This document shows, in pieces, positions 17,182 through 26,109 of a DNA stretch of 64,000 nt; the stretch's first letter is position 1; every line of letters starts with the position of its first letter. Position numbers and translations under genes: made by a program. Location of the stretch: positions 57,501 through 121,500 of the forward strand of contig JAFLCU010000002.1 in assembly GCA_017303355.1 (NCBI GenBank), given 5' to 3'. Below the pieces are notes generated by a model. The model worked only from the letters and a program-made list of their open reading frames with translations. It was not told the origin of the DNA and made no database searches. Origin of the DNA: Caulobacterales bacterium (lineage in GTDB: Bacteria > Pseudomonadota > Alphaproteobacteria > Caulobacterales > Aquidulcibacteraceae).

Positions 17182-17732
17182 TGCGGATCGACCGCGCCGC
17201 CATCCCAGATGTGCTTATCATCCGCCCAGCCAAGCGCGGCGACGAGCGTGGGTTTTTCTCGGAAACGTTCAAACGCGCGGCGCTGGCCGAGGCCGGCGTC
17301 ACGCACGATTGGGTGCAGGACAATCACGCGTTTTCCGCGCGGCGCGGCGTCGTGCGTGGTCTGCATCTTCAGCGTCCGCCCCATGCCCAGGCGAAATTGC
17401 TGCGTGTGCTGCGCGGCGCCATCTTTGATGTCGCCGTGGATATCAGGCGTGCATCGCTCACCTATGGGCGCCATGTGGCGTTGGAAATGAGCGCCGACGA
17501 TTGGACGCAAATCTATGTGCCGCCGGGCTTCGCGCATGGCTATTGCACGCTCACCGAAGGGGCCGAGGTGCTTTACAAGGTCAGCGCCGATTATGCGCCC
17601 GCCGATGAAGCCGGTTTGGCGTGGAACGATCCCGATCTCGCCATCGATTGGCCGATCCGCGCCGACGAAGCGATCGTGAACGCGCGCGACCTGAACTGGC
17701 CGCGCTTCAGCGCGTTCAATTCACCGTTCTGA
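17181..17732 (+). CDS. rfbC: dTDP-4-dehydrorhamnose 3,5-epimerase
   Basis: Third step of dTDP-L-rhamnose synthesis, double epimerisation of the 4-keto sugar by a cupin-like enzyme. The protein (183 residues) has DERGFFSETFK, DNHAFSARRGVVRGLHLQ (catalytic His at about 62) and KLLRVLRGAIFDVAVDIR. The catalytic Tyr is in FAHGYCTLTEGAEVLYKVSADY (about 130-140). Overlaps rfbB at the start and the convergent rfbD by 12 bases at its end. Confidence 0.95.
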   Translation: MRIDRAAIPDVLIIRPAKRGDERGFFSETFKRAALAEAGVTHDWVQDNHAFSARRGVVRGLHLQRPPHAQAKLLRVLRGAIFDVAVDIRRASLTYGRHVALEMSADDWTQIYVPPGFAHGYCTLTEGAEVLYKVSADYAPADEAGLAWNDPDLAIDWPIRADEAIVNARDLNWPRFSAFNSPF

Positions 17733-18584
17733 AAGCAGGCACTGCGCCAACGCCTCGCGCCACGGCTTTGGCGTAAATCCCATGCCGATGATCTTGTCGC
17801 TGTTCAGCCTTGAATTGAGCGGCCGGCGCGCGGGCGTCGGATAAGCGTGCGTTGCGATGCGGTGCACGCTTACATCGCGTCCGGCTTCGGCGAACACCGC
17901 TTCGGCGAGATCGGCCCAACTCGCATCGTCCGCGCCGGCGAAATGCAGCAGCCCGCGCGTCACGGGATCGCGATCGAGCGCACGCAACGCAAGACCCAGG
18001 CAACATTCCGCCAGATCGCACGCCCAGGTTGGTCGCCCGATCTGATCAGCAACGACGTTTACCTCGCGCCGCGTCTCCGCGAGCCTCAGCATCGTACGCA
18101 CAAAGTTTGCCCCGTGCGCGGCGAAAATCCAGGAGGTGCGAATAATGGCGGCATGCGCATCACTCTCCAAAACGGCGTGCTCGCCCGCCAGCTTTGAAAC
18201 CCCATAGACGTTCAGCGGAGCGGTCGCATCCGCTTCCTCGTAAGCCGCGTTCTTGGCGCCGTCGAAGACATAATCCGTGGATAGATGGATGAGCGGCGCG
18301 CCTAGCCTGGCGCATGCGTTGGCGATCTCGCGCGGCGCATCGCCATTGAGGGCGAAGGCCGCATCAGGCTCGGATTCCGCCGCATCCACGGCGGTGAAGG
18401 CGGCGGCGTTGATCACGACCGAGGGCGCGGATTCGCGTAAAACCAAGCTAATTTGATCGATCTCGCGCAAATCAAGCTGATCGCGCCCGAGCGCCACAAT
18501 CTCAAAGCCGGCCGGCGGCGCGAGGCGTTGCAGCTCTGTCGCGAGCTGTCCGTGGCGGCCAAGGATGAGGATACGGTGGGGCAT
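17721..18584 (-). CDS. rfbD: dTDP-4-dehydrorhamnose reductase
   Basis: Last step of dTDP-L-rhamnose synthesis: NAD(P)H reduction of the 4-keto group. The 287-residue SDR has ILILGRHGQLATELQRLAP (the family's GxxGQLG motif, here GRHGQLATE), VINAAAFTAVDAAESEPDAA, HLSTDYVFDGAK and YGVSKLAGE, which form the Thr-Asp-Tyr and Tyr-x3-Lys active site. It is on the opposite strand to rfbBC, an unusual split. The DUF2793 gene lies divergently upstream, 83 bases away. Confidence 0.95.
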   Translation of the reverse strand: MPHRILILGRHGQLATELQRLAPPAGFEIVALGRDQLDLREIDQISLVLRESAPSVVINAAAFTAVDAAESEPDAAFALNGDAPREIANACARLGAPLIHLSTDYVFDGAKNAAYEEADATAPLNVYGVSKLAGEHAVLESDAHAAIIRTSWIFAAHGANFVRTMLRLAETRREVNVVADQIGRPTWACDLAECCLGLALRALDRDPVTRGLLHFAGADDASWADLAEAVFAEAGRDVSVHRIATHAYPTPARRPLNSRLNSDKIIGMGFTPKPWREALAQCLLSER

Positions 18585-18667
18585 GAGAAGCGCGTTGGCG
18601 TGTGGATAGAGGCGAACAAATCCGACCGAGTGGAAGTCGAGCGATACTGGCGCTCCAAGGAGCGAAC

Positions 18668-19483
18668 ATGAACCAACAAACCACCCGCCTGCAAATGCCC
18701 TTTCTTCAATCCGGCCAAGCGCAGAAGCACATCAGCGTAAATGAGAGCCTGCTACGGCTTGATGCACTCGTCCAGCTCGCGGCGTTGTCGATGACGATGA
18801 CCACGCAGCCAGCGTCGCCCAGCGACGGCGATATCTACATCCTGCCCAGCGGCAAGACCGGCGCCGATTGGGGCGCGATGGCGAACGGTGCGCTGGCCTA
18901 TTACCGCGATGGCGCCTGGGAATCGCTGGCGCCGCGCGAAGGCTATGTCGCCCATGTCGCCGACGCCGATCAGATCGCGATCTATTCGGGCGCCGCATGG
19001 CAGCCCTTGCTTGCCGCGCTCGGCGGCTGGCGTGTGCTGGCGCAATCGTCCGTCGCGGCATCGCTCACGGGATCGACGGCGGAAACCACGTTGGCGACGA
19101 TTTCCGTGCCAGGCGGCGCGATGGGCGCCAACGGGCGCCTGCGCGTGACCGCGCTCTGGTCGGTGACGAACAACGCCAACAACAAGACGCTGCGCGCCCG
19201 CTTGGGCGGGCTCTCGGGCACGGCGTTTCAGTCCGTGGTGCTCACCGCGAGCGCGAGCTTCCGCAGCCAATGCGAGATCGCCAATCGCAACAATCAAGCA
19301 AGCCAAGTCGGCGCCAACGCCTCGCTTGGCGGCGGTGGTTGGTCGGCGACGGGCGCGGCGGTCACTACGGCGACCATCAACACGGCGTCGGCCGCGAACC
19401 TCGTGATCAGCGGCCAACTCGCCAATGCTGGCGACAGCATCGTGCTTGAAGGTTATCTGGTGGAACTGGTCTATGGCGCCTAG
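18668..19483 (+). CDS. DUF2793 protein, phage tail/GTA-like
   Basis: A 271-residue protein. The first half (about residues 8-112) is the DUF2793 domain: TTRLQMPFLQSGQAQKHIS, then SPSDGDIYILPSG and YRDGAWESLAPREGYVAHV. DUF2793 is found in phage tails and in gene transfer agent-like particles of Rhodobacterales. The C-terminal half is Ser/Thr/Ala/Asn-rich and beta-rich (SVAASLTGSTAETTLATISV to LVISGQLANAGDSIVLEGYLVEL), like a jelly-roll receptor-binding or tail-fibre tip. No other phage gene lies near. It sits between rfbD and rfbA, both on the opposite strand, and its end overlaps rfbA by four bases. It may be a captured tail gene (a moron) or a host surface protein built on a tail domain. No signal peptide. 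Confidence 0.8.
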   Translation: MNQQTTRLQMPFLQSGQAQKHISVNESLLRLDALVQLAALSMTMTTQPASPSDGDIYILPSGKTGADWGAMANGALAYYRDGAWESLAPREGYVAHVADADQIAIYSGAAWQPLLAALGGWRVLAQSSVAASLTGSTAETTLATISVPGGAMGANGRLRVTALWSVTNNANNKTLRARLGGLSGTAFQSVVLTASASFRSQCEIANRNNQASQVGANASLGGGGWSATGAAVTTATINTASAANLVISGQLANAGDSIVLEGYLVELVYGA

Positions 19484-20355
19484 GCGCGATGCGATTGGGC
19501 GAGATCGATGAGATAGCGACCGTACTCGCTTGATCCGATCTCGCGGCCGAGTTTTTCCAGTTGCGCGGCGTCGATGAAGCCTTGCGAGAAAGCAACCTCC
19601 TCGGGGCTGGCGATGACGAGGCCTTGGCGATGTTGGATCGCCTTCACGAACGCGGACGCCTCGTGCAGGCTGTCGTGCGTACCCGTGTCGAGCCAGGCGA
19701 AGCCGCGGCCAAGTCGCTCCACATTGGCTTCGCCGCGCTCGAGATAGAGCCGGTTGAGATCGGTGATCTCCAATTCACCGCGCGCGCTGGGCGCCAAGCT
19801 TGCCGCGTATTCGCTGGCCTTGCCGTCGTAGAGATAGAGCCCAGTGACGGCCCAGTCCGACTTTGGCTGCGCCGGCTTTTCCTCGATTCCGATCGCGCGC
19901 TCACGCGCGTCGAATTCGAGCACGCCGTAGCGCTCCGGATCGCTCACGCGGTAGGCAAACAGCGTCGCCCCCGTGAGCGCGGCGCGGGCGTGGCGCAAGC
20001 GCTCGACTAGGCCGTGGCCGAAGAAGAGGTTGTCGCCAAGGATCAGCGCTGAGGGCTCGCCCGCTACGAAATCGCGGCCCACGCGATAAGCGTCGGCCAG
20101 CCCGCGCGGGGCGTCTTGCGTGGCGAAGCCGAGGGAAACGCCCCATTGGCGTCCGTCGCCCAGAACGCGTTGAAACAAGGGCAAATCGTGCGGCGTTGAG
20201 ATGATCAGGATGTCCCGCACGCCCATCATCATAAGCGTGGTCAGCGGATAGTAGATCATCGGCTTGTCGAAAACCGGCAGCAATTGCTTGCTGATCGCGC
20301 GCGTGGCCGGGAAGAGGCGGCTGCCGGTACCGCCCGCGAGCACTATTCCCTTCAT
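19480..20355 (-). CDS. rfbA: Glucose-1-phosphate thymidylyltransferase
   Basis: First step of dTDP-L-rhamnose synthesis: joins dTTP and glucose-1-phosphate. The 291-residue nucleotidyltransferase has LAGGTGSRLFPATRAISKQL at residue 6, the conserved IYYPLTTLMMMGVRDILIIST, GDNLFFGHGL and FEEKPAQPKSDWAVTGLYLYD-like sequence, all in the RmlA order. The start ATG at 20355 is followed upstream by an AT-rich, probably promoter-bearing gap shared with the divergent gene at 20574. Confidence 0.95.
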   Translation of the reverse strand: MKGIVLAGGTGSRLFPATRAISKQLLPVFDKPMIYYPLTTLMMMGVRDILIISTPHDLPLFQRVLGDGRQWGVSLGFATQDAPRGLADAYRVGRDFVAGEPSALILGDNLFFGHGLVERLRHARAALTGATLFAYRVSDPERYGVLEFDARERAIGIEEKPAQPKSDWAVTGLYLYDGKASEYAASLAPSARGELEITDLNRLYLERGEANVERLGRGFAWLDTGTHDSLHEASAFVKAIQHRQGLVIASPEEVAFSQGFIDAAQLEKLGREIGSSEYGRYLIDLAQSHRA

Positions 20356-20384
20356 GCCTCTGCCTCAAATCTTCGCGCGCCGGA

Positions 20385-20490
20385 TCACTTTAACAGCAAG
20401 TAGCAGAAATTTCCGTCGAACCGTAATTCTAAAAGTTTGATTAGATTAGATTTTATCAAAATGTCACGTGCGCAAAGTCTTGATTACATC
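20385..20490. promoter_or_regulatory. AT-rich divergent promoter region
   Basis: A distinctly AT-rich patch in GC-rich surroundings, between rfbA (-) and the gene at 20574 (+). It contains the direct repeat GATTAGATTAGATTTTA and the short palindrome TTGAT...ATCAA around 20435-20460. On both strands several TTGA-like and TAAAAT-like hexamers occur, so I cannot pick one promoter. It probably holds promoters for both genes and a possible regulator site. Confidence 0.45.
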
Positions 20491-20573
20491 GATCGTCTCG
20501 CGTAGTGCTTTTATGCACACTCGCAGGCTAGCTTGTAGAGTGGGGTAAGCTGAGCAGAAGCGGGCGGGCTGCT

Positions 20574-21482
20574 ATGTCGGGTGGGGTTATTCTCGTATTG
20601 CACGGCCATGCGGACGCGGTTTACGCGGCCAATTTGGCGCGCGCGCTGGCGCCGCTGTCCGCCGTCGCGGTGCGCATTGACGATCCTTCGGCTGGCCCAA
20701 TCCACCTTGGCGCCGGCGCCACTTGCATGGTGGTGTGGACGCCGCGTTTCGCTTCGGAATGCGATCTGCCGGCATTGCTCGGCACGCTTCAAGATAGCTT
20801 CTCCATCGTCTGCGCCTATCGCTGCCAAGTGGCGGATGCGCTGCGGTATCGCGTCCGTGACATCGTCGATATTTGCGGCATCCCGGCGACGGACGCACAA
20901 AACTTGCGCGACCTGCTCGGCGCCCAAGCTGAGCGGCCGATGCGGATGCCCGCGCAAATCGCCGCCGCGTCGATCGCCGCCGCGCCCGCGCGCGGTAACG
21001 CGATGCTGGCGCGCAGCGCCCTGAGCCTGACCGCCACCTTGGCGATCGCCGGCGCCGTGTCACCGATCGTCATCGAGCGCGCGGCCGCCACCAGCCGCGT
21101 CGATGCGACGTCATCGTCGCAAGAGCTGCTGACGAATGCGCCAGCGCAAGCGGCTGAAGCTGAAACGGCCGATGTGGCTGTGTTCGACGAAAGCGACGAT
21201 CTGCTCTCAAGTGCGCTCTCGCGCGATTTGCTGGCGCGGTCGCAGGCCACGGCTTTCGCGCCGGCGGACGCGCCTGTGCTGCGGCAGGCGTCGTTTGAGC
21301 GCGCGCCGTTCCGGAATTACGCCGCTGAAGCGATGGCGCTGGTCGAGGCCGAGGCGCCCGGCCAATTGAGCATGCTGCAGCCGCTTGACGCCGTGCGCGC
21401 GGAACTCGGGCCGCGCAAGGAGCGCCAACTGGAGCAGGCTTCGATCTCGCTCAATGCGCGCGACGCCAAAACCGACGTTTGA
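20574..21482 (+). CDS. Hypothetical membrane protein with TIR-like N-terminus
   Basis: A 302-residue protein. Residues 1-110 have the alternating strand/helix pattern of TIR/SEFIR-type domains: VILVLHGHADAVYAANLARAL, then a strand AVAVRIDD and CMVVWTPRFASECDLPALL. A clear catalytic Glu is not obvious and the family call is only a suggestion. A membrane helix follows at about 147-166 (SALSLTATLAIAGAVSPIVI). The C-terminal 130 residues are acidic, Ala-rich and probably periplasmic or unstructured. It precedes the HAD/GT2 module by 176 bases. I do not know its function; a sensor or a chain-length-type envelope protein are possible. Confidence 0.6.
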   Translation: MSGGVILVLHGHADAVYAANLARALAPLSAVAVRIDDPSAGPIHLGAGATCMVVWTPRFASECDLPALLGTLQDSFSIVCAYRCQVADALRYRVRDIVDICGIPATDAQNLRDLLGAQAERPMRMPAQIAAASIAAAPARGNAMLARSALSLTATLAIAGAVSPIVIERAAATSRVDATSSSQELLTNAPAQAAEAETADVAVFDESDDLLSSALSRDLLARSQATAFAPADAPVLRQASFERAPFRNYAAEAMALVEAEAPGQLSMLQPLDAVRAELGPRKERQLEQASISLNARDAKTDV

Positions 21483-21658
21483 ACACGGTTTTTCGGCCCT
21501 TTTCAGAAATTCAGCTGTAGTTCGCGGTCGCTCGCGGAAACCCTGCGCCCTAAAAGCGAGCCGTGTTGACAAGGCCTTGTCGGACGGGGGATCGCTGACC
21601 CAACGCAGGGTGAAATCGGGGGCGGCTCTTGCTGGAAACAACTGCGCAGGGCGCGGCG

Positions 21659-22543
21659 ATGCCTGAGCCCGAAATCTATCGTTTCTCGCCGATTTCCCGC
21701 CTGCTGCGGAGCGCGCCCTCGCGCATCGATCTCGCCCGGAAATCAGTGGAATTGCGCGAGGCGCTGCAGGCCGCGTTCGACGCCTCGGGCGCGGACGTGC
21801 TCTCGCTCGACGTGTTCGACACGCTGCTATTGCGCGACAATCAATCCGAAGCGCGGCGCTTTTGGGAACTCTCCAAGCTGATCCGCAAGGAACTCATCGA
21901 TTCAAAAGCGCACCCGCGCGCCGCCGCTCTGAGCGTGGAGGATTTCCTGCTGGCGCGGGTCGAGGGAATGCGTGTGAGCTATCGCACGCGCAAGCCTGTG
22001 AAGACGTGCTGCGAAGGCGTGCTCGACGATGTGACTAAGATCGCGCGCCGCGCTCTTGGTCTGTCGGCAAGCGTCGACAAGCATTTCATCGCCACCGAGA
22101 TCGTTTACGAAGCCAGCGTTCTCGCCATCAACGACGCCGTGCTGGATTTGGCGCGCGCGGTGAAAGCCAAGGGCGGACGCGTGGTGCTTGTGAGCGACAT
22201 GTATCTGCGCGGCGAACACATTGGCGCGATCCTGGAAAAGGTCGATTCCGGCGCCGCGAAGATCGTCGACCACATCTTTTCCAGCGGCGATCTTGTGGTC
22301 AGCAAGCGCGCCGGCCGCATCTTTCGCGAAATCGAGCGCCGCTTGGAGCTTGGCCCAAGCGCGTTCTTTCATATCGGCGACTCGCTTCTGGGCGACGTCT
22401 CCAGGCCGCGGGAGGCCGGATGGTCGGCGCTGCATTTCCCGGTGTCCGACGCCGAAGCGCAAGCGCGCGAGGCCGATGTCGCGGCGTTTATCGATGAGAT
22501 GCACGCGTTGGGGCTCAACGTTTCCGATTGGGCGAAGGTGTGA
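21659..22543 (+). CDS. HAD-superfamily hydrolase-like protein of a glycan locus
   Basis: A 294-residue protein. The HAD nucleophile motif is LSLDVFDTLLLRD (Asp51), motif II is VVLVSDMYL, the lysine motif is LVVSKRAGRIF and motif III is FFHIGDSLLGDV, so all four catalytic motifs are intact. The long helical insert between motifs I and II (about 60-150) forms the cap. It resembles the N-terminal part of the large COG5610-like HAD proteins of capsule and O-antigen clusters. The ATG at 21659 is chosen; a TTG at 21629 is possible. Its stop overlaps the next start (TGATG), so the next gene, likely carrying the remainder of that architecture, is translationally coupled. Confidence 0.8.
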   Translation: MPEPEIYRFSPISRLLRSAPSRIDLARKSVELREALQAAFDASGADVLSLDVFDTLLLRDNQSEARRFWELSKLIRKELIDSKAHPRAAALSVEDFLLARVEGMRVSYRTRKPVKTCCEGVLDDVTKIARRALGLSASVDKHFIATEIVYEASVLAINDAVLDLARAVKAKGGRVVLVSDMYLRGEHIGAILEKVDSGAAKIVDHIFSSGDLVVSKRAGRIFREIERRLELGPSAFFHIGDSLLGDVSRPREAGWSALHFPVSDAEAQAREADVAAFIDEMHALGLNVSDWAKV

Positions 22544-25116
22544 TGCTGGACAAAACCCAAGCGACGGACGCGCCGTACGAATTCGGCTATCGCAAGCTCG
22601 GCCCTGTCGTCGCCGATTATTGCGCGCGACTGCTGGCGCATGCGCTATCTTTCGAGCGCGAGCAGGACGGCAAGGTGCTGTTCGTCGCTCGCGCCGGCGT
22701 GCGCATTCGCACAGCGCTTGAGGCGTTCGCGGCGACCGCTGAAATCGATTTGCCGACGCGCGCGGATTATCTTTGGGCCTCGCGACTGATGGTGGCGAAG
22801 GGCGTGTGGCGGCGCAGCCGCGCCCGCGCGCTTCAGGTGCTGGGCAAGGAATTCGCCTATGCGCCGCTGAAGGATTTCGTGGCGGCGATGTTTCGGCACG
22901 AAGGTTTGCCGCGCGATCTCGACCTGAACGATCCGGCGCTGGCGCAGCGCGCTTCCAATCTTGAAGCGTTTTTCGCGTCAGGAGGCCCCGCCGCGCGCGC
23001 GGTGGATCAGCATCTCGTCGAGCAATCGGAATTGTTCGACGCTTATATCGCGAAATTGCTCGGCGATCATGAGCTCGCGCTGCTGATCGACACCGGCTGG
23101 CAGGGCACCGCCCAATCCATGCTCGATGAGGCGTTTCCCGACGTGACCTGGTGGGGCGCGTATTTTGGACGTTTCTCGACCGACGCGACGGACAAGCGCG
23201 GCTGGTCGCGCATGATCGGCGTCGTCACCGAGCACGGGCAATTCGATCCCGCGTGGCCGGAAAGCTGTGTCGTATTGCATCGGCACATGATCGAGCACCT
23301 GTTTCAGCCGACTGGCCTCAGCATCGAGCGTCTCGCGCCCGGCGCCGATGGCGTAATCTCCTCGCCCGAGGCGGCGAGTGTGTTGCTGGACAAAGTCGAT
23401 CGCGAAAACTCGCCGATGTTCGCGGGCGTTCTGGACTATCTCGCGAAATTGCCGGATGGCGTGGGGCCAGCGGCGCTGCGGGCGCGGGCGCACACGGAAT
23501 GGCGCAACATCGCCCGCGCTGTCGTGCTGCCCAGCAAGGACGATGTCGAGGTCTTCGCCGACATCACGCGGTCGGCGGATTTCGGGCGTTCAATCGAGGT
23601 GCCGCTTCTGCTGCCCACGCGCAACCGCCATCGCGATGACAGCCCGGAGGCGCGCGTGCGCGACTCGCTCTGGCATGCTGGCCAACTCGCGCTTGAGTAC
23701 CCGCAAGAGATCGCGCAGCCCATGCAGCGCAAGATTGCCGGCATTGGCCGCGGCGATTTGAGCGAGAAGCAAAAGCCGGCGCGCAAGGCGGCGCGGGAAC
23801 AAGCCGGCGCCCGCCCCAAAGTGGCGATCATCACCCGCACCTTGGATCGGCAAATCTTCCTGAAGCGTGCGCTAGCCAGCGTCGCGTCGCAGACCTTCAC
23901 CGATTACGTGCATGTCGTCGTCAACGATGGCGGCGACAATGACGCGGCGCGCGAAACCATCGAGGCGGCTTCCGTCGATCTCGATCGGCTGCTTCTGGTC
24001 GATAACGTCGTCAATCGCGGCATGGAGGCGGCCTCCAATATCGCGATCAGCAGCTGCGATAGCGATTTCATCGTCATCCACGACGACGACGACACCTGGG
24101 AGCCGACGTTCCTTGAAAAGACCGTCTCATTTCTCGAAAGCTCGCGGGGGCGTCATTATGACGGCGTTATCACGCGCTCGACCTATGTATCGGAATCGGT
24201 GACGCCGACAGGCATCGTCACGCACGGCTCTGGCCCATACAATGGCTGGGTCGAAACCGTGCACTTGCACGAAATGGCGGTGCAGAATTTCTTCCCGCCG
24301 ATCGGATTTCTCTTCCGCCGCTCGCGCTATGACGCCATCGGCGGCTTTGACGAACGCTATCCGGTGCTCGGCGATTGGGATTTCAATCTCCGCTTCCTGA
24401 GCGAGTCCAACATCGCCGTCCTGCCGGAATCGCTGGCGAACTATCACCACCGCGACCGTGGCGACACCGCGATCTTCGGTAATTCCGTGATCGCCGACCG
24501 GCACAAACACCTCGAATACTCAGCCGTCGTCCGCAACAATCTCGTGCGCTATCTCTCCGAACGGGGACGCCAGGCTGAAGCCTCCATGATCGGGCTTGGC
24601 ATCTTGCTGGGTGAAGAGCGCGATCTGGGCCGGCGCACCGTGCAGAAGCTCGATGCGCTTGTCGGTGGCGGCGCAATGCCCGCCGCGCAACATGTCGGCG
24701 TCGTCCATCACGGTTCGCACAATGCCGACGCGATGTGGATCGCCACGCAACGTCTTGCGCAAATCATTGCGCGCGGGGATGTCGTGGCGCTGGCTGAAGT
24801 CGGGCTGGCGTCCGATCCGCGCGACATACGCCAGCGTGTGATGCGCATCCTCGCGCGCGTCGTTGGCCTTGCGCGCCCGATATTCGCTGCGACCGATGCC
24901 GATCTTTCGAAGACGCCGCAGGCGATCGCGAAACTCGTGGCGCTGCACCGCGATCCGTACCGTGCGATGCCGCCGCCGGCCGATTTCGATGAAATCCGCT
25001 ACCTGCGCGACAATCCGGACGTCGCCACCGCTATCACGCGCGGCGAGCTGACCTCCGGGTTCGAGCATTATTTCTACAACGGGCGCCAGGAAGGCCGCGC
25101 GCGACCATCGCGCTAG
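22543..25116 (+). CDS. Large fusion: COG5610-like region + GT2 + NPDV-repeat tail
   Basis: An 857-residue protein. Residues 1-415 resemble the C-terminal part of HAD-linked capsule proteins (COG5610-type): SFEREQDGKVLFVARAGVRI and LLIDTGWQGTAQSMLDEAFP, with no motif I. Residues about 421-645 form a GT2 domain: KVAIITRTLDRQIFLKRALA, VVVNDGGDNDAARE, FIVIHDDDDTWEPTF (metal-binding Asp cluster) and GGFDERYPVLGDWDFNLRFL. Residues 809-848 hold the motif DEIRYLRDNPDV...HYFYNGRQEGR, a repeat (YLxxNPDV, HYxxxGxxEGR) seen in alphaproteobacterial glycosyltransferases and secreted surface proteins. The start overlaps the HAD stop. The substrate is unknown. Confidence 0.8.
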   Translation: MLDKTQATDAPYEFGYRKLGPVVADYCARLLAHALSFEREQDGKVLFVARAGVRIRTALEAFAATAEIDLPTRADYLWASRLMVAKGVWRRSRARALQVLGKEFAYAPLKDFVAAMFRHEGLPRDLDLNDPALAQRASNLEAFFASGGPAARAVDQHLVEQSELFDAYIAKLLGDHELALLIDTGWQGTAQSMLDEAFPDVTWWGAYFGRFSTDATDKRGWSRMIGVVTEHGQFDPAWPESCVVLHRHMIEHLFQPTGLSIERLAPGADGVISSPEAASVLLDKVDRENSPMFAGVLDYLAKLPDGVGPAALRARAHTEWRNIARAVVLPSKDDVEVFADITRSADFGRSIEVPLLLPTRNRHRDDSPEARVRDSLWHAGQLALEYPQEIAQPMQRKIAGIGRGDLSEKQKPARKAAREQAGARPKVAIITRTLDRQIFLKRALASVASQTFTDYVHVVVNDGGDNDAARETIEAASVDLDRLLLVDNVVNRGMEAASNIAISSCDSDFIVIHDDDDTWEPTFLEKTVSFLESSRGRHYDGVITRSTYVSESVTPTGIVTHGSGPYNGWVETVHLHEMAVQNFFPPIGFLFRRSRYDAIGGFDERYPVLGDWDFNLRFLSESNIAVLPESLANYHHRDRGDTAIFGNSVIADRHKHLEYSAVVRNNLVRYLSERGRQAEASMIGLGILLGEERDLGRRTVQKLDALVGGGAMPAAQHVGVVHHGSHNADAMWIATQRLAQIIARGDVVALAEVGLASDPRDIRQRVMRILARVVGLARPIFAATDADLSKTPQAIAKLVALHRDPYRAMPPPADFDEIRYLRDNPDVATAITRGELTSGFEHYFYNGRQEGRARPSR

Positions 25117-25155
25117 GTCCTGCAATCGCCATTTAGTCAAACTATATGAGTGGGC

Positions 25156-26109
25156 ATGAAGCTCGACTGGCTCAATCCTCAGCTTACGCCCTCCAGCTTG
25201 AGCGAAGCGGGGCGCGAAGCGTTTGATGTCGGCGCCTTTTTCCCGTTCACGCTCAACGCCTATTCGATGGTGCATTACGCGCCTGTCATTGAGCGTATCC
25301 TCGCCGGCTTGAGCGTCCGGCGCATTGTCGAGGTCGGCGTCTTTCAGGGTGATCTCTCGGTTTACATCCTCGATTTGGCGCGCAAGGCGAACGCCGCTGC
25401 TGATTTCGTCGACATTGCGTTCAAGCCGGAGGTGCGCGCGCGCATCGCCCAGGCGGCGGGCGACACGCCTGTGTGTTTCCATGAATGCGCATCGGTCGAC
25501 GCATTGGGCGCCATCGATCCGATGGATTTCGTCTTCCTGGACGGCGATCACAATTACGAGACTGTCGAACAGGAATTGGCGCTTATCGCGGCGGCGGCGG
25601 GTAAGCGCATAGTCTTGATGCACGATGTCGGCTGGCCTTGGGGCAGGCGGGATGGCGCTTACGCACCGGCGCGTTTGGCGGATCCTGACGCCTACAAGGC
25701 CGGCGAGCTGACGCCCTTCTCGGATCGGATCGTCGAAGAGTTTGGCTTGCCGTTTCAACCGGTAAAGCTCAGGGAAGGCGGCCCCCGCAACGGCGTTCTA
25801 ACGGCCGCCGAGGATTTTCGCGCCGCGCGTGGTGCGCGCTGGCGCTATTGGTCCATCCCCCTGTTTTTCGGTCTCGGCGTGCTTTGGGATGGCGAAGCCG
25901 TCACGGTGGAGGAGGATATGCACCTCCTGGAGATCGGGCGTGCGATGCAAGCGGCGGCGCCGCTTATGGCCAGCGCCGAACTCAATCGCCTGATGATGCT
26001 GATCAAGCTGCAGAGTGCAGGCGTCATCTGGAAACGCCAGCGCGAACGCATTATCGAACTGGAATCGAGATTGGCCGCGAGCCAAGCGAAGGTGAACAAT
26101 GTCGTTTGA
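25156..26109 (+). CDS. Class I SAM methyltransferase (Methyltransf_24 type)
   Basis: A 317-residue protein. The SAM-binding motif IVEVGVFQGDLSVYILDLA (about residue 55) and VFLDGDHNYETVEQELALIA (about 125) are the two signatures of the Methyltransf_24 family, common in polysaccharide and cephalosporin-hydroxylase-like enzymes. LMHDVGWPWGRRDGAYAPAR supplies the catalytic His-Asp region. The C-terminus (about 250-317) is helical and coiled-coil-like, ending ERIIELESRLAASQAKVNNVV, as for proteins that dimerise or bind a partner. The next gene starts within its last 11 bases, so both are cotranslated. It probably methylates a sugar or glycan end; the acceptor is unknown. Confidence 0.82.
   Translation: MKLDWLNPQLTPSSLSEAGREAFDVGAFFPFTLNAYSMVHYAPVIERILAGLSVRRIVEVGVFQGDLSVYILDLARKANAAADFVDIAFKPEVRARIAQAAGDTPVCFHECASVDALGAIDPMDFVFLDGDHNYETVEQELALIAAAAGKRIVLMHDVGWPWGRRDGAYAPARLADPDAYKAGELTPFSDRIVEEFGLPFQPVKLREGGPRNGVLTAAEDFRAARGARWRYWSIPLFFGLGVLWDGEAVTVEEDMHLLEIGRAMQAAAPLMASAELNRLMMLIKLQSAGVIWKRQRERIIELESRLAASQAKVNNVV

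Noticed and set aside
24520-25758. A 412-residue minus-strand frame across the GT2 fusion end and the methyltransferase
   Set aside because: Contains no recognisable domain and overlaps two genes with clear motifs.
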